A stretch of DNA of 34,361 nucleotides from an uncultured Anaerostipes sp. GTDB taxonomy: Bacteria > Bacillota > Clostridia > Lachnospirales > Lachnospiraceae. Of this stretch, positions 1 through 7,730 are shown piece by piece; positions within the stretch are counted from its first letter, which is position 1; each line of letters opens with the position of its first letter. The stretch lies in contig CAAEIR010000046.1 of the NCBI GenBank assembly GCA_900756035.1, positions 1 to 34,361 on the forward strand, given 5' to 3'. A model generated the notes under the pieces. It had not been told where the DNA came from, ran no database searches, and worked only from the letters and a program-made list of their open reading frames with translations. The translations under genes were made by a program, and so were the position numbers.

Positions 1-53
1 AGAGCACCTGACTCTTAATCAGGGTGTCGAGGGTTCGAACCCCTCATCGCGTA
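1..53 (+). tRNA. tRNA-Lys (anticodon CTT), 3' part
   Basis: The window opens inside a tRNA, after the start of the D arm. The anticodon stem CCTGA (7-11) pairs with TCAGG (19-23) around the loop CTCTTAA, which puts the anticodon CTT at 14-16 and decodes AAG lysine. The T arm is GAGGG-TTCGAAC-CCCTC (29-45). The acceptor 3' strand is 46-52 with discriminator A at 53. CCA is not encoded. The 5' half lies outside the window. Confidence 0.93.
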
Positions 54-222
54 CTAAAGCACTGTTTTTGGTTGTAGAGCCGGGGATGGTGTTTTTTCTG
101 TTTCCAGAATTTTTTTGGAACCTTCGCCAAAATTTGAAAAAGATTTGATCTGGCAATGGTTTTTCATTAAAAAATCGGTTACAATGAAGTTATCATTGTA
201 TTTAATTAAGAAGGAGTTTTCA

Positions 223-1401
223 ATGTCTGGAAATCACAAATTTGAATCAAACAAAAAATACTTTAACATTTCCGTTTATGCCATTGTTGTTATTTTAATC
301 GGATGCGTTCTTTTTCGCTTCATTACACAATGGGCAACAACCAGCAAGTTTATTACACAATTATGGGGAATCCTTTTTCCCTTCTTTTTGGGTTTTTTAA
401 TTGCTTACATTATGAATCCGGTTGTATCATTTTTCCAACGCCATCTGACCAGCCGTCTTTTTAAAAACGGTTCTCCGAAACTACAGCGTGGAATTTCTAT
501 TCTCATTAGTTATCTTGTGTTTGTAGGATTTCTGATTATCTGTCTTCAGTTTATTATTCCTCAATTATATGAAAGCTTGCAGGAGCTTTCACAGATGATT
601 CCCGAAATTTATAAATCTGTTTCCGGCATGTTTAATGAATACCGGGAAAGCAGTGAAGACTTTCTGCCGCGACAGATCGCAGAGATTATCGAGACCGAAA
701 CTCTCCCTAATTTATTAGAAGCAAGCAACAAAGTCCTTACCAATATTGTTCCGATGCTCTATGAGGCATCTCTTTCCCTTGCAAGATGGCTGTTTAATTT
801 GTTTATTGCTTTTGTAGTTTCTGTTTACATGACCGTTGATAAAGCATTGTTAAAAAAAGCCGGCAAAAGACTTATCCTTGCTATCTTCAATGAAAATTCC
901 TCTTATCGGGCTCTTCGTACTTTAAAAGACTGTCACGAGATTTTTTCCGGATTTATTATCGGAAAATCTATTGATTCTCTGATTATCGGTATCCTTTGTT
1001 TCATTTTAATGTCTATATTGAAACTCCCATATGCCGTCCTGATCAGCGTAATCGTAGGAGTCACCAACATGATCCCTTATTTCGGGCCATTTATCGGTGC
1101 TGTTCCGGGTGCCTTTATTCTTTTTATTGTCAATCCGATGAAATGTCTGATTTTTGTTATTATGGTATTTTTGCTCCAGCAATTTGACGGTCTGATTCTC
1201 GGTCCGAAAATTCTCGGAGATTCCACGGGAGTGCGCCCGCTGCTAATCCTTTTCTCCATCACTGTGGGCGGTGCCTATTTCGGTCCCCTTGGAATGTTCT
1301 TAGGCGTTCCGTTTTTCGCCACAGTTCAATTTCTTATTCAGAATTGGATTGACTACCGTTTATACAAAAAAAATATTACTGTAGAACAAGAAGAAGCCTG
1401 A
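223..1401 (+). CDS. AI-2E family transporter (PerM/YdbI-like membrane protein)
   Basis: A 392-residue polytopic membrane protein of the AI-2E exporter-like family. About seven to eight hydrophobic segments are visible: one near residues 15-35, a pair near 55-80 and 120-145, and a C-terminal cluster from about 195 to the end rich in Gly and Pro (for example the stretch VTNMIPYFGPFIGAVPG). The family includes autoinducer-2 exporters and Na+/H+ antiporter-like members, so the substrate here is unknown. The ATG at 223 was chosen because AAGAAGGAG sits 6 bases before it. The frame runs open further up to a TTG at 115, but that extension has no ribosome site. It is a single gene, and its stop codon lies inside its own terminator hairpin. 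Confidence 0.85.
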   Translation: MSGNHKFESNKKYFNISVYAIVVILIGCVLFRFITQWATTSKFITQLWGILFPFFLGFLIAYIMNPVVSFFQRHLTSRLFKNGSPKLQRGISILISYLVFVGFLIICLQFIIPQLYESLQELSQMIPEIYKSVSGMFNEYRESSEDFLPRQIAEIIETETLPNLLEASNKVLTNIVPMLYEASLSLARWLFNLFIAFVVSVYMTVDKALLKKAGKRLILAIFNENSSYRALRTLKDCHEIFSGFIIGKSIDSLIIGILCFILMSILKLPYAVLISVIVGVTNMIPYFGPFIGAVPGAFILFIVNPMKCLIFVIMVFLLQQFDGLILGPKILGDSTGVRPLLILFSITVGGAYFGPLGMFLGVPFFATVQFLIQNWIDYRLYKKNITVEQEEA

Positions 1402-1424
1402 CTCTCGTCTCGGCTTCTTCTTTT
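1390..1424 (+). terminator. Rho-independent terminator of the AI-2E family gene
   Basis: A perfect 9-bp stem GAAGAAGCC (1390-1398) / GGCTTCTTC (1412-1420) is followed by TTTT. The stop codon TGA (1399-1401) forms the start of the loop. It lies between convergent genes and may also slow transcription arriving from the ABC-F gene on the other strand. Confidence 0.85.
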
Positions 1425-1454
1425 ACAGTTTCTTTAATAAATGCAAACTTGCTG

Positions 1455-3233
1455 TTATTGATTTTCAATTTTTTCCGCCAGATCGTTTAAATAAACCCAC
1501 CGGTCCATTTTCTCTTCCAGTTTTGCCTCTGCCTCATCCTTCTTTACAGTAAGCTCTGAAAGTTTTAATGAATTCGTTGCATTTTGCATAATTTCATTTT
1601 CAAGATGATCAATCCGATCTTCCAGCTGTGCGATTTCATCATCAATCGTCTCAAATTCCTTCTGTTCCCGAAATGTAAATTTTAACTTTTTCTGATGTTC
1701 TTTTTGAAATTTCTTTCCTTTATTTCCCTCTTTGGGTTTTTCCACATTTGTCGTTACTTTTGTCTTTTCCAGATAATCTGTATATCCGCCTTCGTACTGT
1801 GTAAGTTTCCCATTTTCTTCAAAAGCGAAAATTCGCTGAACGATTCGATCTAAGAAATAGCGGTCGTGAGATACTGTTATAACAATTCCCTGAAAGGTAT
1901 CCAAATAATCTTCAAGGATCGTCAGTGTTGCAATATCCAAATCATTGGTCGGCTCATCCAGAATCAGCACATTTGGCGCCTCCATTAATACTTTCAGTAA
2001 GTACAGGCGTCTCTGCTCTCCTCCGGACAATTTACTAAGAGGCGTATACTGCAATTCCGGCGGAAATAAAAATCGTTCCAGCATCTGTGACGCACTGGCT
2101 TTGCCTCTTGCCGTATCAATATATTCTGCCACATTTTTAATATAATCAATGACACGGATATCTCCTGTCATTTCTTCATTTTCCTGAGCAAAATAACCGA
2201 TCTTTACGGTATCGCCGATTACAATTTCTCCCTGATCGGGTTGTAAAATTCCCATAATCATTTTCATCAGAGTGGATTTTCCGCATCCATTGGGACCAAT
2301 AAACCCGATACGGTCATCTCTTAAAACAATATAGGAAAAATCAGAAATCAGCTGACGCTCTCCAAATCCTTTGGAAATGTTGGACAATTCAATCGTTTTC
2401 TTTCCCAGACGGCTGCTGACAGAATCAATCTCAACATTTTGCTGTTTTGACGGCGCCTTGGCATTTTTTAAAGCTTCAAATCGCTCCGTTCTCGCTCTCT
2501 GTCTCGTTCCTCTTGCCTTGATTCCCTGTTTCATCCACTCCATTTCTACTCTAAGAAGACTTTGGCGTTTTCTCTCTGTTGCCTGCCCCATCTCTTCTCT
2601 CTGAACCTTTTTCTCCACAAAGCCGGAATAATTCGTTTCATACTCATACAGTTTCCCGCCATCAATCTCTACAATCTTGTTTGTCACCCGATCCAGAAAA
2701 TAACGGTCATGGGTTACCATAATCAAAACCCCTCGAAAGGAATTTAAGAAATCTTCCAGCCACAAAACCATATCATTATCTAAATGGTTGGTAGGCTCGT
2801 CCAGAATCAGAACCTCTGACGGATCTACCAAAGTTCTCGCAAGCGCGATTCTCTTTTTCTGCCCTCCGGACAGATGCTGTGTCTCCTGCTCAAAATCCCA
2901 GACCCCAAGCTTCGTAAGAATCGTCTTTGCCTCACTCTCTGTCTTCCAGTCCTGATGTTCCTTTCCGTCCATCACATAGGACAGAATCATCTGTTTCTTT
3001 GGAAATTCCGGATTCTGTGGAAGATAAGATATACGGATTCCATTACCGCATATTATTTCCCCCTGATCTGTTTCTTCCAGTCCTGCAATAATCTTTAATA
3101 ACGTAGTTTTTCCGGTTCCGTTAACTCCGATCACTCCGATTTTATCTCCCTGATGAATTCCCAGAGATACATCATCAAAAAGAGTCTTTTCACCATACAT
3201 TTTACTAATGTGTTCTATATTTAAAATATTCAT
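1455..3233 (-). CDS. ABC-F family ATPase, Uup-like
   Basis: A soluble protein of 592 residues with two ABC ATPase domains and no membrane segment, which is the ABC-F layout of ribosome-acting factors. The first Walker A is GVNGTGKT (36-43) with signature LSGGQKKR near 122. The second Walker A is GPNGCGKST near 312 with signature LSGGEQRR near 410. Both domains have LILDEPTN Walker B motifs. A charged interdomain linker (about 200-270) and a C-terminal coiled coil (about 520-590) resemble Uup, which acts on stalled ribosomes and possibly DNA branch structures. Antibiotic-protection ABC-F proteins are the alternative. The ATG at 3233 is preceded by GGGAGGAGCAG; the frame extends seven codons further without a better start. 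It follows trxA, separated by a terminator-like hairpin. Confidence 0.85.
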   Translation of the reverse strand: MNILNIEHISKMYGEKTLFDDVSLGIHQGDKIGVIGVNGTGKTTLLKIIAGLEETDQGEIICGNGIRISYLPQNPEFPKKQMILSYVMDGKEHQDWKTESEAKTILTKLGVWDFEQETQHLSGGQKKRIALARTLVDPSEVLILDEPTNHLDNDMVLWLEDFLNSFRGVLIMVTHDRYFLDRVTNKIVEIDGGKLYEYETNYSGFVEKKVQREEMGQATERKRQSLLRVEMEWMKQGIKARGTRQRARTERFEALKNAKAPSKQQNVEIDSVSSRLGKKTIELSNISKGFGERQLISDFSYIVLRDDRIGFIGPNGCGKSTLMKMIMGILQPDQGEIVIGDTVKIGYFAQENEEMTGDIRVIDYIKNVAEYIDTARGKASASQMLERFLFPPELQYTPLSKLSGGEQRRLYLLKVLMEAPNVLILDEPTNDLDIATLTILEDYLDTFQGIVITVSHDRYFLDRIVQRIFAFEENGKLTQYEGGYTDYLEKTKVTTNVEKPKEGNKGKKFQKEHQKKLKFTFREQKEFETIDDEIAQLEDRIDHLENEIMQNATNSLKLSELTVKKDEAEAKLEEKMDRWVYLNDLAEKIENQ

Positions 3234-3251
3234 CTGCTCCTCCCGCTGTTT

Positions 3252-3293
3252 CAAAAAAGAAAAGGTACAAATCCAGTCTGAATCTGCACCTTT
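3252..3293 (-). terminator. Terminator or attenuator between trxA and the ABC-F gene
   Basis: On the minus strand, 3293-3278 pairs with 3276-3261 over about 14-16 positions, including a few G-T wobbles, around a very tight loop. A TTTTCTTTTTT tract follows. It ends trxA transcripts. Only about 20 bases separate the tract from the ABC-F start, so there is no room for a promoter in between. Confidence 0.75.
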
Positions 3294-3301
3294 CTGTTCG
3301 T

Positions 3302-3619
3302 TTATTTTGCCTGATCAATCAATCTCTCGAGTTCTTCTTTCGGAACTGCTCCGATTACTTTTCCTTTTACCTCTCCGTCTTTAAAAACTAAAAAGGTCGG
3401 TACCGACATAACACTGTATCTGGCTGCAATCTCACTGTCCTGATCAATATCAAGCTTTCCTACTTTCACCGTTTTACTGTATTGAGATGCGATTTCCTCT
3501 ACTACCGGTCCCATCATCTGACAAGGTCCGCACCATGTTGCAAACATATCAACCAGCACCGGAACATCGCTATTTAACACTTCTTCCTGAAAATTGTCCT
3601 TGGTAAATTTATATTCCAT
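3302..3619 (-). CDS. trxA: Thioredoxin
   Basis: A 105-residue, full-length thioredoxin: a small cytoplasmic protein-disulfide reductase that is recycled by thioredoxin reductase. The redox centre is WCGPC with cysteines at 30 and 33, in the context VDMFATWCGPCQMM. The conserved cis-proline motif SVPTF is near residue 74. The start ATG at 3619 has AGGAG 10 bases upstream. The 160-base gap before trmB holds a TATAAT on this strand (near 3765) that may serve as its promoter. It is followed by a strong hairpin and a T tract. Confidence 0.95.
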   Translation of the reverse strand: MEYKFTKDNFQEEVLNSDVPVLVDMFATWCGPCQMMGPVVEEIASQYSKTVKVGKLDIDQDSEIAARYSVMSVPTFLVFKDGEVKGKVIGAVPKEELERLIDQAK

Positions 3620-3781
3620 GATTTTTTTCTCCTATTCTTGGCTGCAAAGACACTTTTTTGCCTCTTCCAGAGAAGCAAAAAATCTGCAAATCCACCGGTA
3701 AATGCACGGATGTACATATAAAAATAAATGGATCTTTCTTTGACATTTTCCTGGTTTCATGATTATATTACCACTTTTTCT

Positions 3782-4444
3782 TTATTTTATGCAATCCTTT
3801 TCTATTTCATTCCGATAAGCGCAAAGCCGGCAGATTGGATTCCCTTTTGCTGAAAATTTCTCTTCATATTCTGTCATCACATTTCCTTCCATATACTCAC
3901 TGTGATGAAGGTCATAAGTATAATTCTCCAAAATCCATCCGGCCTCTTTTACCTGTTCCAGAGAGAAATCAAACAGTTCTCTGTTATCAGTCTTAAATAT
4001 TACACGACCATCGGCAGCAAGGATCTGATTGTAACGCTCCAAAAATCTGGTTGATGTGAGTCGTCTCTTGGCATGTCGATCCTTTGGCCACGGATCTGAG
4101 AAGTTTAAATAAATTCCTGCCACTTCTTCCTTATCAAACACATCCTCGATATTCTCAGCATCCATCCGGATCAATCGCAGATTATCTTGTTCAAAGTCAT
4201 CTAATTTTTCTACCGCACGAACAAGAACACTGGAATACTTTTCAATTCCAATGTAATTCATCTGTGGATTCTGTTTTGCCATCTCTACAATAAATTTACC
4301 CTTTCCCATACCTACTTCAATATAAATGGGATGATTATTTCCAAATTCCTCTGCCCAATTTCCTTTTAAACGATCGGCATTCTGTACAGAAAGAGGACTT
4401 TCAATAATTGTCTCTCTTGCTCCCGGCACATTTCTCAAACGCAT
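3782..4444 (-). CDS. trmB: tRNA (guanine-N7)-methyltransferase
   Basis: TrmB methylates N7 of G46 in the variable loop of tRNAs using S-adenosylmethionine. The 220 residues match the family length. The SAM-binding glycine motif EVGMGKGKF lies near 43-51. The family signature NFSDPWPKDRHAKRR lies near 111-125, with Asp, Pro-Trp-Pro and basic residues for tRNA binding. The AAGGAG before the ATG at 4444 is about 13 bases away, which is slightly long. It is transcribed divergently from the CYTH gene. Confidence 0.95.
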   Translation of the reverse strand: MRLRNVPGARETIIESPLSVQNADRLKGNWAEEFGNNHPIYIEVGMGKGKFIVEMAKQNPQMNYIGIEKYSSVLVRAVEKLDDFEQDNLRLIRMDAENIEDVFDKEEVAGIYLNFSDPWPKDRHAKRRLTSTRFLERYNQILAADGRVIFKTDNRELFDFSLEQVKEAGWILENYTYDLHHSEYMEGNVMTEYEEKFSAKGNPICRLCAYRNEIEKDCIK

Positions 4445-4489
4445 TTTATCTGTAAAACTCCTTTATTCTTGTTTTTTCTCTAATCTTTG

Positions 4490-4518
4490 TTGATTATATC
4501 ACAGACCATGGGTATAAT
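4490..4518 (+). promoter_or_regulatory. Sigma-A type promoter of the CYTH gene
   Basis: TTGATT (4490-4495), a 17-base spacer and a perfect TATAAT (4513-4518). The expected start near 4525 leaves a 20-base leader to the ATG at 4547. Confidence 0.75.
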
Positions 4519-4521
4519 AAA
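4493..4521 (-). promoter_or_regulatory. Promoter of trmB, overlapping the CYTH promoter
   Basis: On the minus strand a TATAAT (4498-4493) is preceded directly by TGA, an extended -10 element. A weak -35 (TTTATT) lies at 4521-4516 with a 17-base spacer. The -10 box of each direction overlaps the -35 region of the other. Confidence 0.6.
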
Positions 4522-4546
4522 GAAAAAGAAATGGAGGAAAACGCCT

Positions 4547-4990
4547 ATGGAAATCGAGCGGAAGTTTATTGTCCACGATCCGCCTGAGAATCTGGATACT
4601 TATCCACACTCTGAAATCGAACAGGGTTATTTATGTATGGACCCTGTAATTCGTATCCGCCGCATGAACCGACAATATTTTCTTACTTTTAAAAGCAGGG
4701 GACTGCTGTCCCGGACAGAATCTGAATTCCCACTGGATAAGAAAGCTTACGATCATCTTCTCCCTAAGATTGACGGAATTTTAATTCAGAAAACCCGCTA
4801 TAAGATTCCCACCGATCATGGTTATGTGATTGAGTTAGACGTTTTCCACGGAGAACATGAAGGTCTTACCATGGCAGAAGTGGAATTTCCAAGCGAAGAA
4901 GCCGCATTGGAATATGAAGGCCCGCCGTGGTTTGATGATGAAGTGACATTTGACTCCAGATATCAGAATAATAATCTTGCAAATCGCTAA
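4547..4990 (+). CDS. CYTH domain protein (triphosphate tunnel metalloenzyme family)
   Basis: A 147-residue single-domain protein that starts MEIERKF, the ExExK signature (E2, E4, K6) of the CYTH/TTM superfamily. Members hydrolyse tripolyphosphate or nucleoside triphosphates inside an eight-stranded beta tunnel. Alternating charged residues follow (IRIRR, LTFKSRG, ELDVFHGEHEG, AEVEFPSEEAA), as expected for tunnel strands. No CHAD domain or cyclase is fused, so the substrate is open. The ATG at 4547 has GGAGG 9 bases upstream; a start 20 codons earlier would sit on the promoter. Confidence 0.88.
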   Translation: MEIERKFIVHDPPENLDTYPHSEIEQGYLCMDPVIRIRRMNRQYFLTFKSRGLLSRTESEFPLDKKAYDHLLPKIDGILIQKTRYKIPTDHGYVIELDVFHGEHEGLTMAEVEFPSEEAALEYEGPPWFDDEVTFDSRYQNNNLANR

Positions 4991-4992
4991 CT

Positions 4993-5021
4993 AAAAAGAT
5001 GGCTTTAACAGCCATCTTTTT
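4993..5021. terminator. Bidirectional terminator between the CYTH gene and atpC
   Basis: AAAAAGATGGCT (4993-5004) pairs with AGCCATCTTTTT (5010-5021) around a TTAAC loop. The T run on each strand lets it end both the CYTH transcript and the convergent ATP synthase transcript, whose last stop codon ends at 5024. Confidence 0.9.
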
Positions 5022-5023
5022 TC

Positions 5024-5428
5024 TTATTTTATTAATTTTTCACGAACCAGAGCTCTTCTCAGTGCCAACTCTGCCCGTTCCTGATCAATCTGGGAATCCT
5101 TGACTGACAGGCGCTTTTTTGCCCGCTCTTTTGCTATTTTTACGCGGTCTGCATCAATATCCTGTGGCCATTCCGCCACTTCTGCAAGGATTGTCATCGT
5201 TTCTTTCGTGATTTCCAAAAATCCTTTCATCAATGCGGCCTGTTTTTTGGTCCCACCCGCCTCTGTAATCGTCAAAATTCCAGGGGCTACAATCATTGTC
5301 ATCGGGATATGCTCCGGATAAACTCCGATTTCACCTTCCGTGGTCACCAGCTCTACCATCACCGCATCTCCCTGATAAAAGAAACGCTCCGGTGTGATCA
5401 CTTCCAATCTCATTGTTTTTTCTGCCAT
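5024..5428 (-). CDS. atpC: ATP synthase F1 epsilon subunit
   Basis: A 134-residue epsilon subunit of the central stalk, which couples rotation to catalysis and can inhibit ATP hydrolysis. The N-terminal beta-sandwich carries the typical MRLEVITPERFFYQGDAVMV and GEIGVYPEHIP motifs. The C-terminal helices (AKERAKKRLSV and ELALRRALVRE) are present. In-frame GTG (5437), ATG (5434) and ATG (5428) starts exist. I chose 5428 because AGGTG lies at a good distance and the length fits the family. It is the last gene of the operon and nearly touches the atpD stop. Confidence 0.95.
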   Translation of the reverse strand: MAEKTMRLEVITPERFFYQGDAVMVELVTTEGEIGVYPEHIPMTMIVAPGILTITEAGGTKKQAALMKGFLEITKETMTILAEVAEWPQDIDADRVKIAKERAKKRLSVKDSQIDQERAELALRRALVREKLIK

Positions 5429-5433
5429 GATCA

Positions 5434-6837
5434 TCACCTGCTTTTTGCTTCTGCGCGCTCTACAACTTCCTCGATGCTTCCTGCATTTAAGAACATTCCT
5501 TCCGGAATGTCATCATGTTTACCTTCTAAAATCTCTTTGAATCCCTGAATTGTATCGCTCAAAGGCACATACTGTCCCGGCTTACCGGTAAACTGTTCTG
5601 CCACGAAAAACGGCTGAGATAAAAATCTCTGAATCTTTCTGGCACGGTCTACGATAAGTTTTTCATCCTCTGACAATTCATCCATACCAAGAATTGCTAT
5701 GATATCCTGCAATTCTTTATATCTCTGAAGAATCTCCTGAACTCCGCGGGCTACCTTATAATGTTCTTCACCTACGATTTTCGGATCCAGAATTCTGGAT
5801 GTAGATTCCAGTGGATCAACTGCCGGATAAATCCCCATTTCTGTAATAGCTCGGGAAAGTACTGTTGTCGCATCCAAGTGAGCAAACGTTGTCGCAGGCG
5901 CCGGGTCTGTCAGGTCATCCGCAGGCACATAAACAGCCTGAACAGATGTGATAGATCCATTTTTTGTGGATGTAATTCTCTCCTGAAGCGCTCCCATCTC
6001 TGTTTGCAGAGTCGGCTGATAACCAACGGCACTCGGAACACGTCCGAGAAGCGCAGATACCTCAGAACCCGCCTGGGTAAAACGGAAAATATTATCAATA
6101 AATAACAATACGTCCTTACCACCACGATCACGAAAATCTTCTGCAATCGTAAGACCTGTAAGCCCTACACGCATACGTGCTCCCGGCGGTTCATTCATCT
6201 GTCCGAAAACCATTGCCGTCTTGTCAATAACTCCGGATTCGCTCATCTCTGTATATAAATCATTTCCTTCACGAGTACGCTCTCCAACTCCGGTAAATAC
6301 AGAATATCCACCATGTTCTGTTGCGATATTTCGAATTAATTCCTGAATCAGAACAGTCTTTCCAACTCCGGCACCACCGAACAGACCGATTTTTCCACCT
6401 TTTTGATATGGACAGAGCAAGTCAACAACCTTAATTCCGGTTTCTAATACTTCTGTCTCTGTGGATTGTTCAGAAAATTCCGGCGCTTTTCTGTGAATTG
6501 GTAATCGCTGTGCACCTTCCGGTGCAGGTTTATTGTCAATAGGATCTCCGAGTACATTAAAAATACGTCCTAATGTAACCTCTCCCACAGGAACCGAAAT
6601 CGGTCCTCCCGTGGCAACGGCGTCCATTCCACGAACAAGTCCGTCGGTAGGTCCCATCGCGATACATCTTACGGTATCATCTCCCAGGTGCTGGGCAACT
6701 TCTACAACCAGTTTATCCCCATCTTTGGTCTGAATATCGATTGCGTCATTGATCTCCGGCAGACTGCCGTCCTCAAACTTAATATCCAGAACCGCACCGA
6801 TCACCTGAGTGATTTTCCCTGTACGATTATCTGCCAT
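5434..6837 (-). CDS. atpD: ATP synthase F1 beta subunit (catalytic)
   Basis: The 467-residue catalytic subunit that makes ATP at three sites per F1. Walker A GGAGVGKT lies near 153-160. The catalytic glutamate region GERTREGND, the Walker B LLFIDNIFRFTQAGSEVSAL and the conserved GRVPSAVGYQPTL motif are all present, and the length is normal. A TAGGAGGAAAT ribosome site precedes the ATG at 6837. It sits 18 bases after atpG and its stop is just before the atpC starts, so translation is probably coupled. Confidence 0.98.
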   Translation of the reverse strand: MADNRTGKITQVIGAVLDIKFEDGSLPEINDAIDIQTKDGDKLVVEVAQHLGDDTVRCIAMGPTDGLVRGMDAVATGGPISVPVGEVTLGRIFNVLGDPIDNKPAPEGAQRLPIHRKAPEFSEQSTETEVLETGIKVVDLLCPYQKGGKIGLFGGAGVGKTVLIQELIRNIATEHGGYSVFTGVGERTREGNDLYTEMSESGVIDKTAMVFGQMNEPPGARMRVGLTGLTIAEDFRDRGGKDVLLFIDNIFRFTQAGSEVSALLGRVPSAVGYQPTLQTEMGALQERITSTKNGSITSVQAVYVPADDLTDPAPATTFAHLDATTVLSRAITEMGIYPAVDPLESTSRILDPKIVGEEHYKVARGVQEILQRYKELQDIIAILGMDELSEDEKLIVDRARKIQRFLSQPFFVAEQFTGKPGQYVPLSDTIQGFKEILEGKHDDIPEGMFLNAGSIEEVVERAEAKSR

Positions 6838-6855
6838 TTTATTTCCTCCTACTTC

Positions 6856-7719
6856 TTATTTCAGTGCCTCTGCCCCCGAAATAATCTCTGTTAATTCTTG
6901 CGTGATTGCTCCCTGTCTGGCTCGATTATAAGCAAGTTCCAGGGTAGAAATCATATCCTGCGCATTGTTGGTTGCAGAGTCCATCGCCTGCATTCTTGCT
7001 CCATTTTCACTGGCTGCCGATGTCACAAGTGCTCCGTAAATCATGCTGCAAATATATTGGGGAATCAGCATAGAAAGCGCTTCCTCCGGTTTTGGCTCAA
7101 AATTCATCAAAAGCTTTTCTTCTTCTGAATCCACATCCATCTGCTCTTTTACCGACTCCACCGGAAGCAATTTTACCATCTTAGGTTCATGGACTACAGT
7201 ATTTTTAAATTCTGTATATGCCAGATAGATTTCCCCGACTTCTTCATTTTCAAAAGCTTTTAATACCTTTTCTCCGAGAATTCTGGCATCATCATAAACC
7301 GGATCATTGATAATCTCCGAATCATCAGAGACTATTTCATAACCTCTGTGGCTTAAAATATCCATCGCCTTGTGTCCCACGCCATAAATACAGAGATCTT
7401 CCTTTTTCATTCCACTGTCACGGATCAGTTTTACAATATTGTTATTATATCCTCCTGCCAGACCTCGGTTAGAAGATATGGCAATGACAGCTTTTTTGGA
7501 TGAATGGTTCGCTCTCAAATATGGATGATCAATATCTCCTGCTTTTGCAAGAATTGATGTCACAGTATCATACATCTTATGAAAATAGGCTTTGGATTCG
7601 TCGGCTCTTTGCTTGGCACGCTGCAATTTTACGGTAGATACCAGCTTCATCGCCTTTGTAATCTGTCCCGTACTTTCAATGCTGTCTTTTCGTCGTTTAA
7701 TATCAATTATAGATGCCAT
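6856..7719 (-). CDS. atpG: ATP synthase F1 gamma subunit
   Basis: The 287-residue rotating central shaft. The conserved N-terminal helix (IDIKRRKDSIESTGQITKAM) and the C-terminal helix (SENGARMQAMDSATNNAQD, then YNRARQGAITQELTEI) that form the coiled coil inside the alpha3beta3 ring are both intact. AAGGTGAA precedes the ATG at 7719. It follows atpA with an 11-base gap. Confidence 0.97.
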   Translation of the reverse strand: MASIIDIKRRKDSIESTGQITKAMKLVSTVKLQRAKQRADESKAYFHKMYDTVTSILAKAGDIDHPYLRANHSSKKAVIAISSNRGLAGGYNNNIVKLIRDSGMKKEDLCIYGVGHKAMDILSHRGYEIVSDDSEIINDPVYDDARILGEKVLKAFENEEVGEIYLAYTEFKNTVVHEPKMVKLLPVESVKEQMDVDSEEEKLLMNFEPKPEEALSMLIPQYICSMIYGALVTSAASENGARMQAMDSATNNAQDMISTLELAYNRARQGAITQELTEIISGAEALK

Positions 7720-7730
7720 GACGATTCACC

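Noticed and set aside
115..222. N-terminal extension of the AI-2E family gene from a TTG
   Set aside because: The ATG at 223 has a strong ribosome site, and the extension is not membrane-like and lacks one.
3654..3682. TTTTTTGC/GCAAAAAA hairpin in the trxA leader
   Set aside because: The T run comes before, not after, the stem on the transcribed strand, so it is not a terminator; no regulatory family was recognised.
5910..6146. A 78-codon minus-strand open frame inside atpD
   Set aside because: Alternative frame of the conserved beta subunit, with no independent start signal.
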